NCBI RefSeq assembly: GCF_030704535.1
Contig: NC_081806.1
Coordinates: forward strand, 3,049,001-3,113,000
Direction of reading: 5' to 3'
DNA length: 64,000 bases
Origin: Vitis vinifera
Lineage: Eukaryota > Streptophyta > Magnoliopsida > Vitales > Vitaceae
Made by a program: the position numbers and the translations under genes. Below the pieces are notes generated by a model. It searched no databases and was not told the DNA's origin. It saw only the letters and a list, made by a program, of their open reading frames with translations. Position 1 is the stretch's first letter; each line of letters opens with the position of its first letter. Shown here piece after piece: positions 23,301 to 35,646 of the stretch.

Positions 23301-25213
23301 TTCCTCTCCTTCACAATTTGCTTTCGAAGAGTCTGTAATTCCAACTCTGCCATTTCTGCCTGCCTGGCCAAAACAAGAAAATCAGTTTTGAGTTTCTCAA
23401 TTGCAACATCTGGAGCCTGTTGAGACCTTTCTCCTGGAAGGATGTCTTGAGAACTGTTTATTGAGTCATCCGTACATACTCCCTGATCAGAAGCCACTGA
23501 CCACTCACATAGTGACCTCTGATCTTCTTGATATGTTGTGGCCAGTGTATTTGTAGTTGGTTGATGAGGCAATGAGGTGTGGCTCAGAGAAGATACAAAG
23601 CTGGTAGGGTTCTGATGGATGTTATTATTCTTCGATACAATTTCTCTTGGGGTATCAAGTCCAGAGCTGCTCTCAGAACTTGATAGTGTAATGTCAGATC
23701 CACTCGATGCTCTGCGGTTGCTGCTCAATTCCATGTTGGATGTGGTTTTATTAAATGGACCATCCTGTGAAACAGAGAAGAAAAGAACGGTTTAACTCCC
23801 TTGAAAAAATCCATATCTTTGAGGTTTTTAATTCCTTCTATTATGCAAATGTCTAGAATCAAAGACACATTCTTAGTTCCTTCCCCTGCTCAAACAAAAC
23901 CAAAATAAAATAAACCTAGAAGTATTCTTTGTTTGGATGGGATAAGACCTTACTTCAGCAGAATTACTCTTGACACTTCCATCTGCATCACCATTGCTTA
24001 ATTGGTTCCTCAAGATTTTATCCTGAGACTTAATTTTGGCATCATCACTTTCTTCAACCTCTCTGCAAGAATTCACTCAAGGGAAATTACACAAACAATT
24101 TTGATAGATTCAAACATTCAAAACCTGAATAAGTAAATAAAAGAATCAAAAGATTCATATTCACCTTTCATCAACATTTCCCTGTATCCTCTGAATGGAA
24201 ACCTATTTGAAGGACAACACCACATTTCAGTAAAATCTCTACAGCCAGCAGAACTTAATAAGACATTTCATGATATGGGCTTAACTTTCAATGACACTAA
24301 AAATCAGAAGCCTAGGGAAGAACATTTTTTGAACTTCATTAAATAATCTGTGACAAACATAAATAAGAGAGAGAAATGGAACACTAACATGCAAAACTGC
24401 ACCAGAGTTTGAATTCTTCAGGGGAAGAGAAACAGAGGAAGGCTTTGTTGCCTCAGCATAATCTGCAAAATCAATGGAAACCTCTCCAACAAGACCTGCT
24501 TTTGAAGATCCCTACAACCACCCAAAATTAAGCTATAAAAATAAACATTTGATACCAAATAACATAAGAAGTTGAGAAAATGGCAAATATTTGTACCTTT
24601 GAGACTATAAAATGGTAGATTCTATCATTAATCTTCCCCGACTTGGGGTCCTGAACGAATTTCACTGTTTCATACACCGCATTTTCCCAATAATAGCTTC
24701 CGCCTTCAAGCCAAGCTTTCTCTAATTTCACTGTCGGCTTTCCCACATCCGCAGGAACCACAGATAGAAACAATGCCTCCACACCTAACTGAGGCACCTG
24801 AAAGAACATATTAAACTTCCTCAGTTCTCAAATCTCCCAATCACATTCCACATATTTCCTATAATAACGACTTTTATATTCACGTTCTACCCTAACCTTC
24901 AGTTTGATTGCTCAGAGAAGGGAAGAAAAGAGAAGAAAAACAGAAAACTGATTCTTTTGTTTACTGATGTTCACTTTCAGGAAACAATGAAAAACTCAAG
25001 TTTAACCAAACCGAATAACACAATTCTGAAAAATCGAGAAATTATCTCCTCTTTTCTTTTCCTACCTTTTCTCAGCAACCAAACGCGGCACAATTCAACT
25101 CACTACTCAACAAAATTCAACCACATTACCAATACCTGCGTTGCACGAAACTGCAATTTGAACACAGCCTTGATCTTGCTCTTCTCGCTCCTCCATCTCG
25201 CCGACTTGAACAT
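20346..25213 (-). CDS. NT-C2 domain long coiled-coil protein (myosin heavy chain-related)
   Basis: Nine exons: 25213..25136, 24797..24597, 24511..24389, 24202..24165, 24062..23954, 23764..21497, 21258..21103, 20843..20734 and 20592..20346. All have GT/AG borders, and the chain stays open for about 1109 residues. The N-terminus (MFKSARWRSEKSKIKAVFKL, then VPQLGVEALFLSVVPADVGK and GLVGEVSIDFADYAEA) is the NT-C2 (EEIG1/EHBP1-type) domain, about residues 1-150, thought to bind membranes. A Ser-rich linker follows, then about 850 residues of Glu/Lys/Leu heptads, nearly all in the 2.27-kb exon 6. It resembles Arabidopsis At1g63300/At5g41140-type proteins, annotated myosin heavy chain-related although they have no motor. 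A role as a membrane tether or organelle/cytoskeleton linker is inference. The short C-terminal tail ends KNAKKG. Confidence 0.88.
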
Positions 25214-25560
25214 CTTCGCTTGCCAAGTCACCTCATCATCTTCTCAAACCGAATCCAAGCTCCGCCGAGCTCAACCTGCAACCTCCACATTCATTTCATC
25301 GGACTCCGGCTAAACCCCCCGCCGCAATTCGCCAATGTCCACCAAATCGGAACCAAAAATGAGCAAATTCAAGTTGCAGAGCGCACCGAGTCAACACTGT
25401 TGATCAATCCCAGTTCCACTCATTCGAAGCTCCGGTCTCATTAGATCTGAAGCCTCTCCCCACTCATCTGACTCTCTATCTCTGCAGCATCACTCTTCCA
25501 GTCTCCCATCAAAAGAGAAAAAGAGATGAAAAGAAAAAAGAAAAAGGAAAATAAATTGAA
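25214..25560 (-). promoter_or_regulatory. 5' UTR and proximal promoter of the NT-C2 coiled-coil gene
   Basis: The region upstream of the ATG at 25213 has higher GC than its surroundings and, on the minus strand, is pyrimidine-rich (CTTTTTCTCTTTT-like tracts near 25510-25550). No TATA box was found. The plus-strand open frames here are shadows of this region. Confidence 0.4.
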
Positions 25561-26319
25561 GAAGAAGCTTCTGTAATAATCTATAATTAAAAAATATTTA
25601 CAAGACGTTTGAAAGTTATATAAAGATGTCTGCTATTCGTAAACAAGGAGAAAATGGACATTGATTTACGCAATGGACAGAAATACCCTTCTGTTGTCCT
25701 TGCGTGTGAGGTGAAGGCTTGTTTGGAAAGAATACTTTTTTGTCTCTATACTGGTTTGGGCATAATTTCCAAGCACTAACCTTCTGATTTTTAGAATCAT
25801 TTGAGGGTTGAATCATTTGATATTTGATTAAAATTGTTACTGTCCAAGGGTAGAATTGGAAGGATATGTTTGATAAGTTAATAGACCACGCGCCACCCAA
25901 GCTTTAGAAGGAAGGATCATAATTGACTGAAAACAAATTATTATTGTATTAAGCTGTATTCCACTGTCACTTTTATTACTTTTTCTTCTTTCTTTTTTTA
26001 CAAAATAAATATAAAATAAATTTGTTAATAAGTGCTAGAAAAAGACTGAAACACCCTCGAGAGTCCAACATCAAAAATCGTTCACGAAATCCTCGAGGGA
26101 TCACCTTGGCATTCAAGTCATTTACGAGGTAGCTAGGGAAAGATCTGTAGGGGTACTTCTGCCATAAATTCTAGAAAATGAAGTAAAAAGGATAGTATCG
26201 GCATATCATAAAATAAAGGGGCACTACAGTCATTTAACATCTCATATAATTTTAATGTGCCGACGAAGTCCATAGGGGGACCGCGGGCAAAGAGAGAATA
26301 AGGTAACGCCAACGGTCTC

Positions 26320-27020
26320 ATCTCACCATGAAACCCCCCTACGTACTTCATTTATTTTTTTTATTTTTCAAATCTTAAGATAATGACATTATAACTAAAT
26401 GAAATTCTTTTCCTTAATTTATTATATTTAAAAAATTTATATAAATATTATCTACTTTAAGTTTAAATAGTATTACAATTTTAAAACACGTTTAATGATA
26501 AAAAAAATCTATATTTATATAATATCATAAACTTTTTTCTCTATTCCAAGTAAATTATCATATATATAAACTTTATTATAAAGTATTCTCTAGAAGGGGA
26601 GTTCTTACACCGACTTGTATATTGACTTCATTGAGTTGTAATTACAGTAAAAACAATATAGTACGATCTGATCTCACCATGAAACCCCCCTACCTACTTT
26701 ATTTATTTTTCTTATTTTTCAAATCTTAAGATAATGACATTTTAACTAAATGAAATTCTTTTCCTTAAATTAATATATTTAAGAAAATTATATAAATATT
26801 ATTTATTCTAAGTTCAAGTAATACTATAATTTTAAATTATTTATATAATATCATAATTTTTTTTATCTATTCGATGTGGGATATCATATATAAACTTTAT
26901 TATAAAGTATTATTTAGAAGGAGGGTTATTACACCGACTTGTATTATCAACTCTATTGAGTTGTAATTACATAATTAAAACAGTAATTTTAATTAAATAA
27001 TTATAAAAAAGATTTTTAAA
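26320..27020. repeat. Tandem duplication, period about 351 bp
   Basis: TCTCACCATGAAACCCCCCT starts at 26321 and at 26672. Both copies continue through CAAATCTTAAGATAATGACA, AAACTTTATTATAAAGTATT and TTACACCGACTTGTAT to GAGTTGTAATTAC. Copies differ by substitutions and indels, including a 60-70 bp length difference in AT-rich parts. No shared coding frame. Confidence 0.8.
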
Positions 27021-28810
27021 AAAATTATCCCACTTGGAACATTTAATTTTGTGTACTTCTATACAAGGAGAATGTGCAATTTAAAACCAGGCGATCATAT
27101 AATAAAGTAGTACGGACACACAAATTAAATGTTAATATTTCTAAAAGAATATGGCCTTCAAGATTCATGCATGAAAAATGTACAATTGTGGTCCTACTGC
27201 AAACCACGTGGTAGATTTTACATGTAATATTGTAGTACCTTGAGTATATAACCACTAAATAAGATAGATAATATTAAATTTTACTATAATGTATTTATAC
27301 TTTTGGAGCATATGTATAAAATGTAACCACCTCGCGTTTTGGTAATCCATGTTAGGTGGGAGATGACGCAGCTACATAACTGTAAAGTCACATGTCAGGG
27401 GGGCAAAAATGATTCACGGAAATGCCCAATACTTAAAATAAGACAATATTGGTGCCTTTTCTTTGTCATGTTTGTTCAGTTCAAGCACGGTATCATGATT
27501 CAACTTAGGAGAAGGAAATAAATATAAATATTATAGACTATGCTTAATAGTGGTTTTTGGTAAAATAGTATTTCTAAAATCAGAAGGAGATGAAGAAAGT
27601 CTGTGAGAAAATATTTTGTATAAAGATTTTTGTTAAGTTGTAAGAGACGCAAATAAAAGGTAATGATAATAAAGTTTGTTGTGATTCTTCAATACAATAT
27701 GAATTTAATATATTTTTTGCAAGTTTGGGTTAAATATAAATGGGTTTAAATCAAATTCGTGTCATCCTATATAACTTGTTTAATAAATAGGTAATTTTTT
27801 GGTCAACTTAAGTAATAATATGATCCAAATTAATTAATTTAATAATTTTGTCATTAACTTAATTATATTTTAAAATTATTTAATTCATATTTGATTAACT
27901 CAATTTAAGTATTATAATAAGGGATTGATTTAAATCGTTTAAATATGTTACATCACATGTTACCTATTTAATAATTAGATAGTATTTGAGTTTATATTTT
28001 TTACACGATTATTATTTGTGTCGGATTTGGATTGAGGTATGTAGTTAAATATTTGAACTTTGACACGATACAAACACAGTGCACCACATGAGTTGGTGGA
28101 AGGATGGTAGCCTTACAAAAGAAAATGTAAAATACAAAATATGTTCGTTGTAAAATGAAATTGAAATTATAGAAATATAAAAGGTTGCTAAAATTTGAAG
28201 AAAAATAATGGGAAATAGGTAGAGATATTAGAATCGGAGGGAGTATGGTACGTGGGTTGCTTTCACTTTCATGTCCAGCTTTACTTGGCTTTAAAGCTGC
28301 TCATATGTTGGGTGTGAGGGGTGGTCACTGGTCACTGGTTTCTGGTCTTAACCACAGTTAATCAATACACCCACGTGAGTTTAAGCGTGCATCTCCCGTC
28401 ACCCAGTATTTATTATTTACTAGTGACTACCCCTCGGCCCTCATCCCATGTATGTCTGAAAATTTAGTACTACTCAATTTGACGATCCAAACGCCACTGC
28501 CAACTCAACTGTCCCCCAAGTCCTGAGTTCTGAGTCCTGACTCGCTTTCTTCCCAAACTCCCCTCTTCAACTGCCAACTTAACTGCCCTGCTCCCTACAA
28601 CAAATCGGGTCCACATATCTTCTCTCTGATGGGGTGCACCCTCCCAAGGCCCATTGGGAGTCAGACCATGGGCCCAGGCTTTCAATGCTCTAGGCCCACT
28701 CTGTCTCTTCCATCATAAATCATAATCTCCTCCACCAATTCACGGAGTATTCTGCTATTCATATGATGCTTTGCCCCTCCCTCTAATTTGATATATTTTT
28801 CCATAATTTC

Positions 28811-28881
28811 CATTTATTACTTAATTATTTAGATTTTTAATTATTATTCAATTAAATATCTAAATAATTAAGTAATAAATG
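28811..28881. repeat. Perfect 24-bp inverted repeat (hairpin)
   Basis: Arms 28811-28834 and 28858-28881 are exact reverse complements (CATTTATTACTTAATTATTT... against its complement) around a 23-nt AT-rich spacer. It may be a small MITE relic. It is too AU-rich to suggest a microRNA precursor. Confidence 0.75.
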
Positions 28882-31800
28882 AATAATAGATATCAAATTA
28901 ATGAATGTTTTAAATGATTTGACACACAAAAAAAAAAAAATTATTAAGATTTTTTGTTTGGTACAAGGGAAGTAGTACCTACTTTTTCCTAATATCATAT
29001 TAAATTGTTACAATGTCGATAATTAAGTACCAAAAACAACCCCAATGAGATAATTTAGCCAATTATCACTCATGTTTTGTCATTTAAAAAAAATAAATTA
29101 TGTCCCCATAATTTATCTTTTCATCCATAATCATTTAATTTTTTTGGTATATAGGATTAGAAATATCATAATAACATATTTAAAAGAAAAAGAATTACAA
29201 TTTTAATAAGAATGAGTTTAATCACTCCATATAAATGGTGAAAAGGTGACTCCTTTAAAAAACTTAAAATTAAAAAAAGAAAAAGAAAAAAAAAGAGGGC
29301 AAGTGTTAGGAGAAAGGGCACCATCTTCACATAAGAGAAAGTGGTGGGTGCCAATAGAGGGATTGGTGGCAGAGAAGATGTGGATGTGAAGGAAGAAGAT
29401 GGGCATCATCATCACCCAAGATGATGGTCCCCTTTCAACCTTTCTTACTTTCTTACAAGGACTACCCTCATCCCTTTCTGGCTTATCCCCTTTCACTCTC
29501 CCAACTCCCTTCCATATTTCCCATTCCCTTACCATTTCATACTCCACATCCCATGACCTAACTAAAGCTTTATTTGGATCAATTGGCCTAATAGAGAAGA
29601 GCCTTTTTGGGCTTATTATTAAGCTATCATCAAGGGAATCTACTAGGAAAGCATGGGTCATTATTGCTTGTGGGCTTCACTACATGTACTAATAAAAACT
29701 TACCCAAAACAGATGTGAAAGAGAAGATTACATTACACATTATCAATCAAATCAATTATAAGACAAGACTCCTAGGGCATGTACCCACCTTAATGCTGAA
29801 ATTTTAAGTCATCATTAATCTTGATTTTGTTGACTTTATGGGTTAGAATGAATTCCATGTTGTCAAATTTAAATAATTGATATAAGACCAATAAGGTGTA
29901 AACTCAAATGCTATCTAAAAATGTCTTTGAGAGTCTCAACAATACATATTAAACCATCTTAATTTGACTTATCTTTTCTTACATTTATATTAAATATATT
30001 TAATTTTTATTAATTTAAAATTTCATTAAATACATTATTTACTTAAAATTAGAAGAGAGATAGGTAAAATCAATAAATGAGGATAATAGGAGAGTTCAAA
30101 TTGATAGTGGTCAGATACATGACTCAAAATTAATACATGACTTTCTTCATGCATTTGAACTCCCGACGAATGAGAAATAAATTAATGTCAAATTTGTTTT
30201 GTAATTTTTGAAATAAGTAAAACATTTTTCTAATTAAAAATTTTGAAGTAATGACTTCATTTTTTTTTTTTTTATCAAAAATGTTTTGATGTATTGATTA
30301 ATTATCGGATGTTTTTACTTTCAATACTTTAATTAAGGGTTCATAATCTAGTATTTTTATAACAAATGATTTGATTCATATTTATTTAGATTTAATTTTA
30401 TTTCGAAGTCCTAAAAATTGGAGAGAAATATCTTCATAGCATAATCTAAATTACCCCACATTTAGCAAATCCACCATGCATGCAAACCAAACCAATTTGT
30501 CTCAAGAACTACATGTTGATTACCAATAAAGATACTAACCTTGCCAGCTTCTCCCATTTCTTTCATCCACGTGAACTAGATTTAAGATTTTCAGCTTTAT
30601 CTTTTGGAGACACAATAATCACATGAAGTGAACTAGTGAAGTGCCATTAAGTTGGCTTATAGGTAAAGACACTAAAAAGAGAAAAACCTAGGCCACTTTC
30701 GAAGTAGAGAGCTGAATTATGAGCATATGTGGACTCATAGGAGACAAGAGAAGGTGGCCATCTGAAAGTGGCAGACCCACGCACACCCACACTAGAAGAC
30801 CAAGTGGCTCAAAATTTTCAATACCCATGTCAACTCATGATGATCTGGTTGCCCCATTTTGCTTCCCCAAAAGAGGCTTCCAATATATCTCTTGGATGGA
30901 GAAAGTAAAAGTTGGGAATAGATGCAAAGGTTCCTAGCCAGTGTGCTAGCTAAAGACTTTTAAGTCATGTGCCACACAGCCAAGAAAATTGAAAAGGAGT
31001 CACGTGAGGAAAGCAACAACCATCTTCTCTTTCTCAAAGTGGGGTTTGGGTATCAGATGGAGTGTGTGTATGTGTGTGATTGATGGAGTCGTGGATCTTA
31101 TCTGCAAACGAAATTAACCTTTGGGAAATGTCGGGTTCTGTTTGGTTACCCTGAAAATGATGGAGAAAGGGTGGGGATTTGTTTTTAGTTTTTTAACCAA
31201 ATTGATTAATTTGACCGTAAAGTGACCTTACATGGATGGAAAGGCGAAGGCGTGTCTTGAGCTCATTATGGCACCATGCTACTAGTGGTGATGATGCAGG
31301 TGATGCAGGTGATTGGGCCTGTAATTTGGACACACTAGGGCCCAAATTTGGACCACCTAATCCTCCAACCATTAAAAAATACCCATAACTCTTTTATAAT
31401 TATTATCATTGAAGACTATTTGTTTAAAGTACCAAAACACATCACATTGAATTGAAATTAATCTTAATTTTTTTCAGATCAAGTATCTTTTTAAATTACA
31501 GTCACCTTATATTAATATATTTCGAAGAGTTCAACGTTTATGTCATAAAATTGTATAAGGGCCCAAAATGGAGGCTTGACCTTAACAAGAAGGTTGACTA
31601 GTGGAACCATTAAGCCTGCAACGGTCAATGGGAACTACATTTAATATCTAAGGGTTAGTTAGGTGGCTGATTGGAACAATAAGTAAATATCTCCAATGCC
31701 TAGTTTGCTTCCAAACTCTACATTAAGGCCTCCCAAATTGATGAATTTTAAATTATCCTACATTCATTATTATTCATTATGAGAATGTTAAAATATTAAA

Positions 31801-33059
31801 AAGTGTATTTAATATTCTTCAACTTGCATATCTACTTAGGGTACGATTAATCCGAGTATCATTTTGTAATCCTTTATATTAAAACCAGTAACAAAGATTT
31901 TACTTTTCATCTCTTTCTTTGTATGGCTCGAGAGACTGTGATGTGTAAGATATCACTTAGGAAATCATTAAGTGTGAGTTCTCGGTTGAAGTTTTTGTTT
32001 CAAAAATAGGGTATTTCTTAAAAAGAGCGTGAAGGAAGAATTCCAACGTAAAAGTCTAATTAAAAGTCGTCATTGATATTAGAACCTTGGTTTGAGATTG
32101 AAACTTGAGGAGAATGATTATAAGTCGAATTGCACCAATTCACTATAAAAATTATTTATATTTTTCCATCCCTTTCTCTTTTTTATTTACTCGTGATTGC
32201 CCTTTATTATATTTATATTTGTATTTTTCTTGTGGGCATTTGCATTCATCTTAGAAACCCAGCAGGCTCAAATTTGTAAACGGGCCTGCAATAAATATTT
32301 GCAGCCCAATTGATAATAGTACAGAAAAACCCGAACAGCCCAATATGATCACAAGGCCCTTTGGGATCTTTACCATATTCTAAAATACGACTAAATTAAA
32401 ATAATAATGACAGCAATCGGAGAGAAGATTACTTGCAGATTAAGCTAAACATCTACATTTGGAATATTTCTAACCAATCCATAAGGTTCTGACCATGCTT
32501 TTTTTATGTATTAATCATAGGCAGTATCTCGACCAACCCCCACTTCTATATTTCAAAAATACTGACTGATCAATCACATTATTTTCATAATCGAAGTTGG
32601 ACCAAATCTCAAACAACCACTTTTGATGATGCCAAACAGATCATTACTCTAATCTTATGTAAGTTATAAGCTTAGATATTTGTTAATTTGTCCATTATTG
32701 ATTAATTAATAATTTTGGATGCGACATTTCAAAAGTGCTTAGTGTGCCTTTTGTAAAATACATATCACACGTGAAAGCGATATTGGGTTCAACGCATTAG
32801 AAGGAATAGCTAGCTAGGGTTTCTTAATTTCTTTGATTAAGATTATTGTTTTCATATGAATGGGATTTGTTAATATCAGCTAAATATTGTTGCTCAATTT
32901 GCTATTAACATTATGACCCGAGCATTTTTATCATTTGATCATAATAATAAAGGGTATTAGAAATAAATTACGTATGATTAAAAGTACGTATTAAGTTTAT
33001 TAATACACAATACCGTCTTTAGGAATCTCTAAAACATATGTAAAGTTTGTCAATTATAA

Positions 33060-33195
33060 AAGATGTCGGCTTTTAGCCTAAGGGTCAAACATAAGGGAGG
33101 CCAATAACTAGGTCTGGGATTCGATTCCCCAACTGAGTGCAACCATATATTATATGATAAATGGGCGACAAGGCAACCTTATATAAAGATTTTTC
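33060..33195 (+). mobile_element. Possible tRNA-derived SINE fragment
   Basis: TAGCCTAAGGG at 33074-33084 fits the Pol III A-box pattern TRGYNNARNGG, and GGGATTCGATTCCCC at 33116-33130 resembles a B box, at a plausible spacing. No poly-A tail or target duplication was found, so confidence is low. Confidence 0.35.
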
Positions 33196-33468
33196 CAATT
33201 TATTTCTGTTTGTTGGATGGTACGAAAGTCCATTTTCCTATTGTAAGGTATGGCTCTACAAAAGTAAAACAAAAATATGATTATATATTCACATTTTCGG
33301 CCGGCCCTAGCAGGCCTGGCCGGCCACACAATCTTCTCTTAGCGTTCACATGCCTCATAATCTCTTGTAACAGCTTACAAAACCCTCCAACCCACCAATC
33401 CATGAGCTTCAATTCTTTCTTTCACTGAGAGAAAGGGAGGGTGAAAGATAGAGAAACTGAAGGAAAGA

Positions 33469-33819
33469 ATGAGACAAGCAGGGACGTATTCAGGAATATT
33501 GAATGGTGGGATGTCAGGGAGAACCGGGCCACACTTGTTGCCCTTGGCCAGGATCAAGAAGATCATGAAGAGGTCTGGCGAGGATGTGAAGATGATATCT
33601 GGGGAGGCTCCGATTATTTTCTCAAAAGCCTGTGAGCTGTTCATAGAGGAGTTAACTCAGAGGTCGTGGAAGGTGACACTGCAGGGAAAGAGGAGGACAC
33701 TTCACAAGGAAGATGTTGCCTCTGCGGTTATTGCTACTGATGTCTTTGATTTTCTTGTCAACGTGGTGTCTAAGTCTGGTGCTAACTCTGAGGATACTCC
33801 TGTTGTGATGGAGAGATGA
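33469..33819 (+). CDS. NFYC: Short NF-YC-type (CBF-C/HAP5) histone-fold protein
   Basis: Intronless, 116 residues. Residues 23-100 form the NF-YC histone fold: LPLARIKKIMK, VKMISGEAPIIFSKACELF, IEELTQRSW, KRRTLHKEDVASAV and DVFDFLVNVV. NF-YC pairs with NF-YB, and the dimer joins NF-YA to bind CCAAT boxes, or CONSTANS-like proteins in flowering control. It is about half the length of typical plant NF-YC: the long Gln/Pro-rich tails are absent, so it may act as a bare dimerisation module. Loop 1 reads KRSGED where the family has KADED, one residue longer. The segment WKVTLQGKRR also departs from the usual WLHAEENKRR. These changes may alter NF-YB or DNA contact. Expression is unproven; a retroposed or decaying copy is possible, but the frame is clean. 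Confidence 0.82.
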   Translation: MRQAGTYSGILNGGMSGRTGPHLLPLARIKKIMKRSGEDVKMISGEAPIIFSKACELFIEELTQRSWKVTLQGKRRTLHKEDVASAVIATDVFDFLVNVVSKSGANSEDTPVVMER

Positions 33820-34257
33820 TGGGAATGCATGTCTTGGAAAAACTTTCTTTCACTTTCCTTCATTTTCTTGAGTTTGCGTTTGTTAATTCTGAGTATTCCT
33901 CTTGTTGTACAAGCATGGGATTTTATGATAATCATCCCAAAAGCCTTCATCACTACCTTTGATTTTGCGATCAGAAGCTAGCACCTGCCACTGATTCCAA
34001 TATGCTAAGAAAGCATATAAAATAAAATAAAATAAGAAGTATTTTATATATTTTTTATCAATATATTTTTTCTTAAAAAATAAAAAGAAAAAAGAAAAAA
34101 GAAAAAAACGAAGCCAACATACAAGGGAGTGCAAACCGAAAATATTTATAATTTTTTTCCTTTTCTATTTCTCTTTTTATGTAATTTATGTACACTTCAT
34201 GTGTTTGGTTCAAAAGAAAAAGATAAATAAGACTGAACTTAAAATTCTCTCCTCTTA
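33820..34257. other. Spacer between NF-YC gene and LTR element
   Basis: Contains the probable 3' UTR of the NF-YC gene and AT-rich DNA with an A-rich AAAAGAAAA stretch near 34080-34105. No other gene is seen. Confidence 0.4.
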
Positions 34258-34940
34258 TGTCGAGACCACCCCCAAACGCCCACGTGGCAACCCCGCAGAG
34301 CATTCCTCCATGAGACACGTGACACATCAATCTCTGTTCGGACTCCCTCAGGGGGGTATGTGACATTCTTAAACTCGTCATCCGAATAACCCCACTCTCT
34401 TATCTGGACATCTTGTCTGGACCCAGTGCTAGCGTCTTAACCAAAAGTCTTGGCCGCGAAACGCAGGCCATCATTGTCTACATTGCTAGAAGCATGCTCG
34501 ACGGGACCCTCTTGAGTCACTTCAAGCAACCTGTCACAGCCTACACCCCGCCGCCTGTAGAAAGAAAAGACAGGGATGACAACAAGTCATCCCTCCCACA
34601 ATTCTGACAGCCACCTGTAGGACAATGATGGCTTTGCCACCACCTCAGCACCATCATGACAAGCCAAAAAGTCTTCCCACCATTAAAGAAGACAGAACTC
34701 CTGACACTATAAAAGGCTCTCACACAGTGAAAGAAGGTAAGCGTTCTTGCCCAACAAAGAAGGACCCAAAAGAGAATACACAAAGCGTTAGAGATAAAGG
34801 CTAACAAAACCATCGGAGGGTGTGTCCAGACCCCCTGTCCGAACATCTTTTGTAGATCGATTGAAACGGGTACCATCTTTAGTTGAGGAGGTGCGTCCAT
34901 CTGGCAGTTGTAGTGGCCCCGGTGACACGAGGCTTCAACA
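34258..34940 (+). repeat. Left LTR (683 bp) with TATA box
   Basis: Full-length LTR starting TGTCGAGACCACCC. TATAAAA lies at 34708-34714, giving a likely R start near 34740. The downstream part has GGTGTGTCCAGACCCCC and GAACATCTTTTGTAGATCG. Confidence 0.8.
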
Positions 34941-35646
34941 TCTGTGGTCATAGCATCCCTGTCCACTACCTGAACAAAGATGTCGTTCGGGAAGCAAAAG
35001 CGCTCACGGAACCCCCTCTCGTTTAGCTTGTCAGTAGGTTTCCCTGAGTAGGATTACCCGGATGCGCTTTTCCCACTGGGCCCAACTGTGCTGGACGAAA
35101 TTACATCTTTTTTTGTAGGCATGGTGGAGCGTGGGGCTGAGACAAAACCTGCATGGTGAAATGCCAACAGTCAAAATAGAATTACCCGACCCCACAGCCC
35201 TGAGAACAACACCCCAGAAGGCTTAAAATAACCAAACTCCCCAAGCCCAACCCCTAACTCTACCCAAAAGACGATTCAGCCATTCACAGAGGCGACAAGG
35301 GGGCAACGGAAGCTACAGTGGGCTCAAAACAAAGCAAATCCCCCAAACCCCCCAAAAACCCCTAAACATTACCTCTAACCCTCAATTGCAAACAAATACC
35401 CAACAAGCCAAGGAAAATCGAAGAAACAGGAAGCTGAAGATGAAATGATAGAAACAGAAAACATACCTGGCATAAGCTTGCAACTGGAACGAAAGCCGAG
35501 ATACAATCGCCCAAATGCACCGGTCGAGAAGTCGCGAAAGGGACACCGCTGACAGAAACCCTAGAAGGCGATGCTCAGTCAATGACTAGATGCACAAAGA
35601 AGCAGAAGGAAAAATGCAGCCACGGGGGCTGGATTCCCTATTTATG
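34941..35646 (-). pseudogene. 5' end of an antisense gene inside the LTR element
   Basis: Read on the minus strand, the interior looks like the first part of a plant gene. There is a TATA-like CATAAATAGGG near 35645-35637, a leader with CTAGGGTTTCTG, a donor CCAG|GTATGT after 35467, an intron of 318 bp (35466-35149), and an acceptor CATGCAG. An ATG follows at 35122. The frame gives MPTKKDVISSSTVGPSGK..., meets a TAA at codon 23, then reads on in the same frame through ERGFRERFCFPNDIFVQVVD into the LTR. The FRERFC-PN-VQ-VD pattern recalls a repeated ORF found near grape Gypsy elements (from memory). It is truncated at the LTR and carries a premature stop, so it is a remnant. Confidence 0.6.

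Larger units (their letters stand above)
25561..33059. other. Gene-poor, AT-rich 7.5-kb tract
   Basis: No gene could be supported. Sub-features worth noting are listed separately (351-bp tandem duplication, 24-bp-arm hairpin). A GC-richer island at about 28440-28740 and open frames at 29218-29661 (minus), 29399-29692 (plus) and 30719-30937 (plus) show no family resemblance and no intron signals that I could trust. Confidence 0.4.

Noticed and set aside
28440-28740. GC-richer island as a possible exon
   Set aside because: The only frame (71 codons, minus) has no known motif, and no plausible partner exons or splice sites were found around it.
29218-29692. Overlapping open frames of 147 (minus) and 97 (plus) codons
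   Set aside because: Neither resembles a known family, composition does not favour one strand, and both overlap simple A-rich or CT-rich sequence; probably chance.
34541-34966. 141-codon minus-strand frame as an independent gene
   Set aside because: It lies in the LTR and is only the tail of the antisense frame described for the element interior; most of it is LTR sequence.
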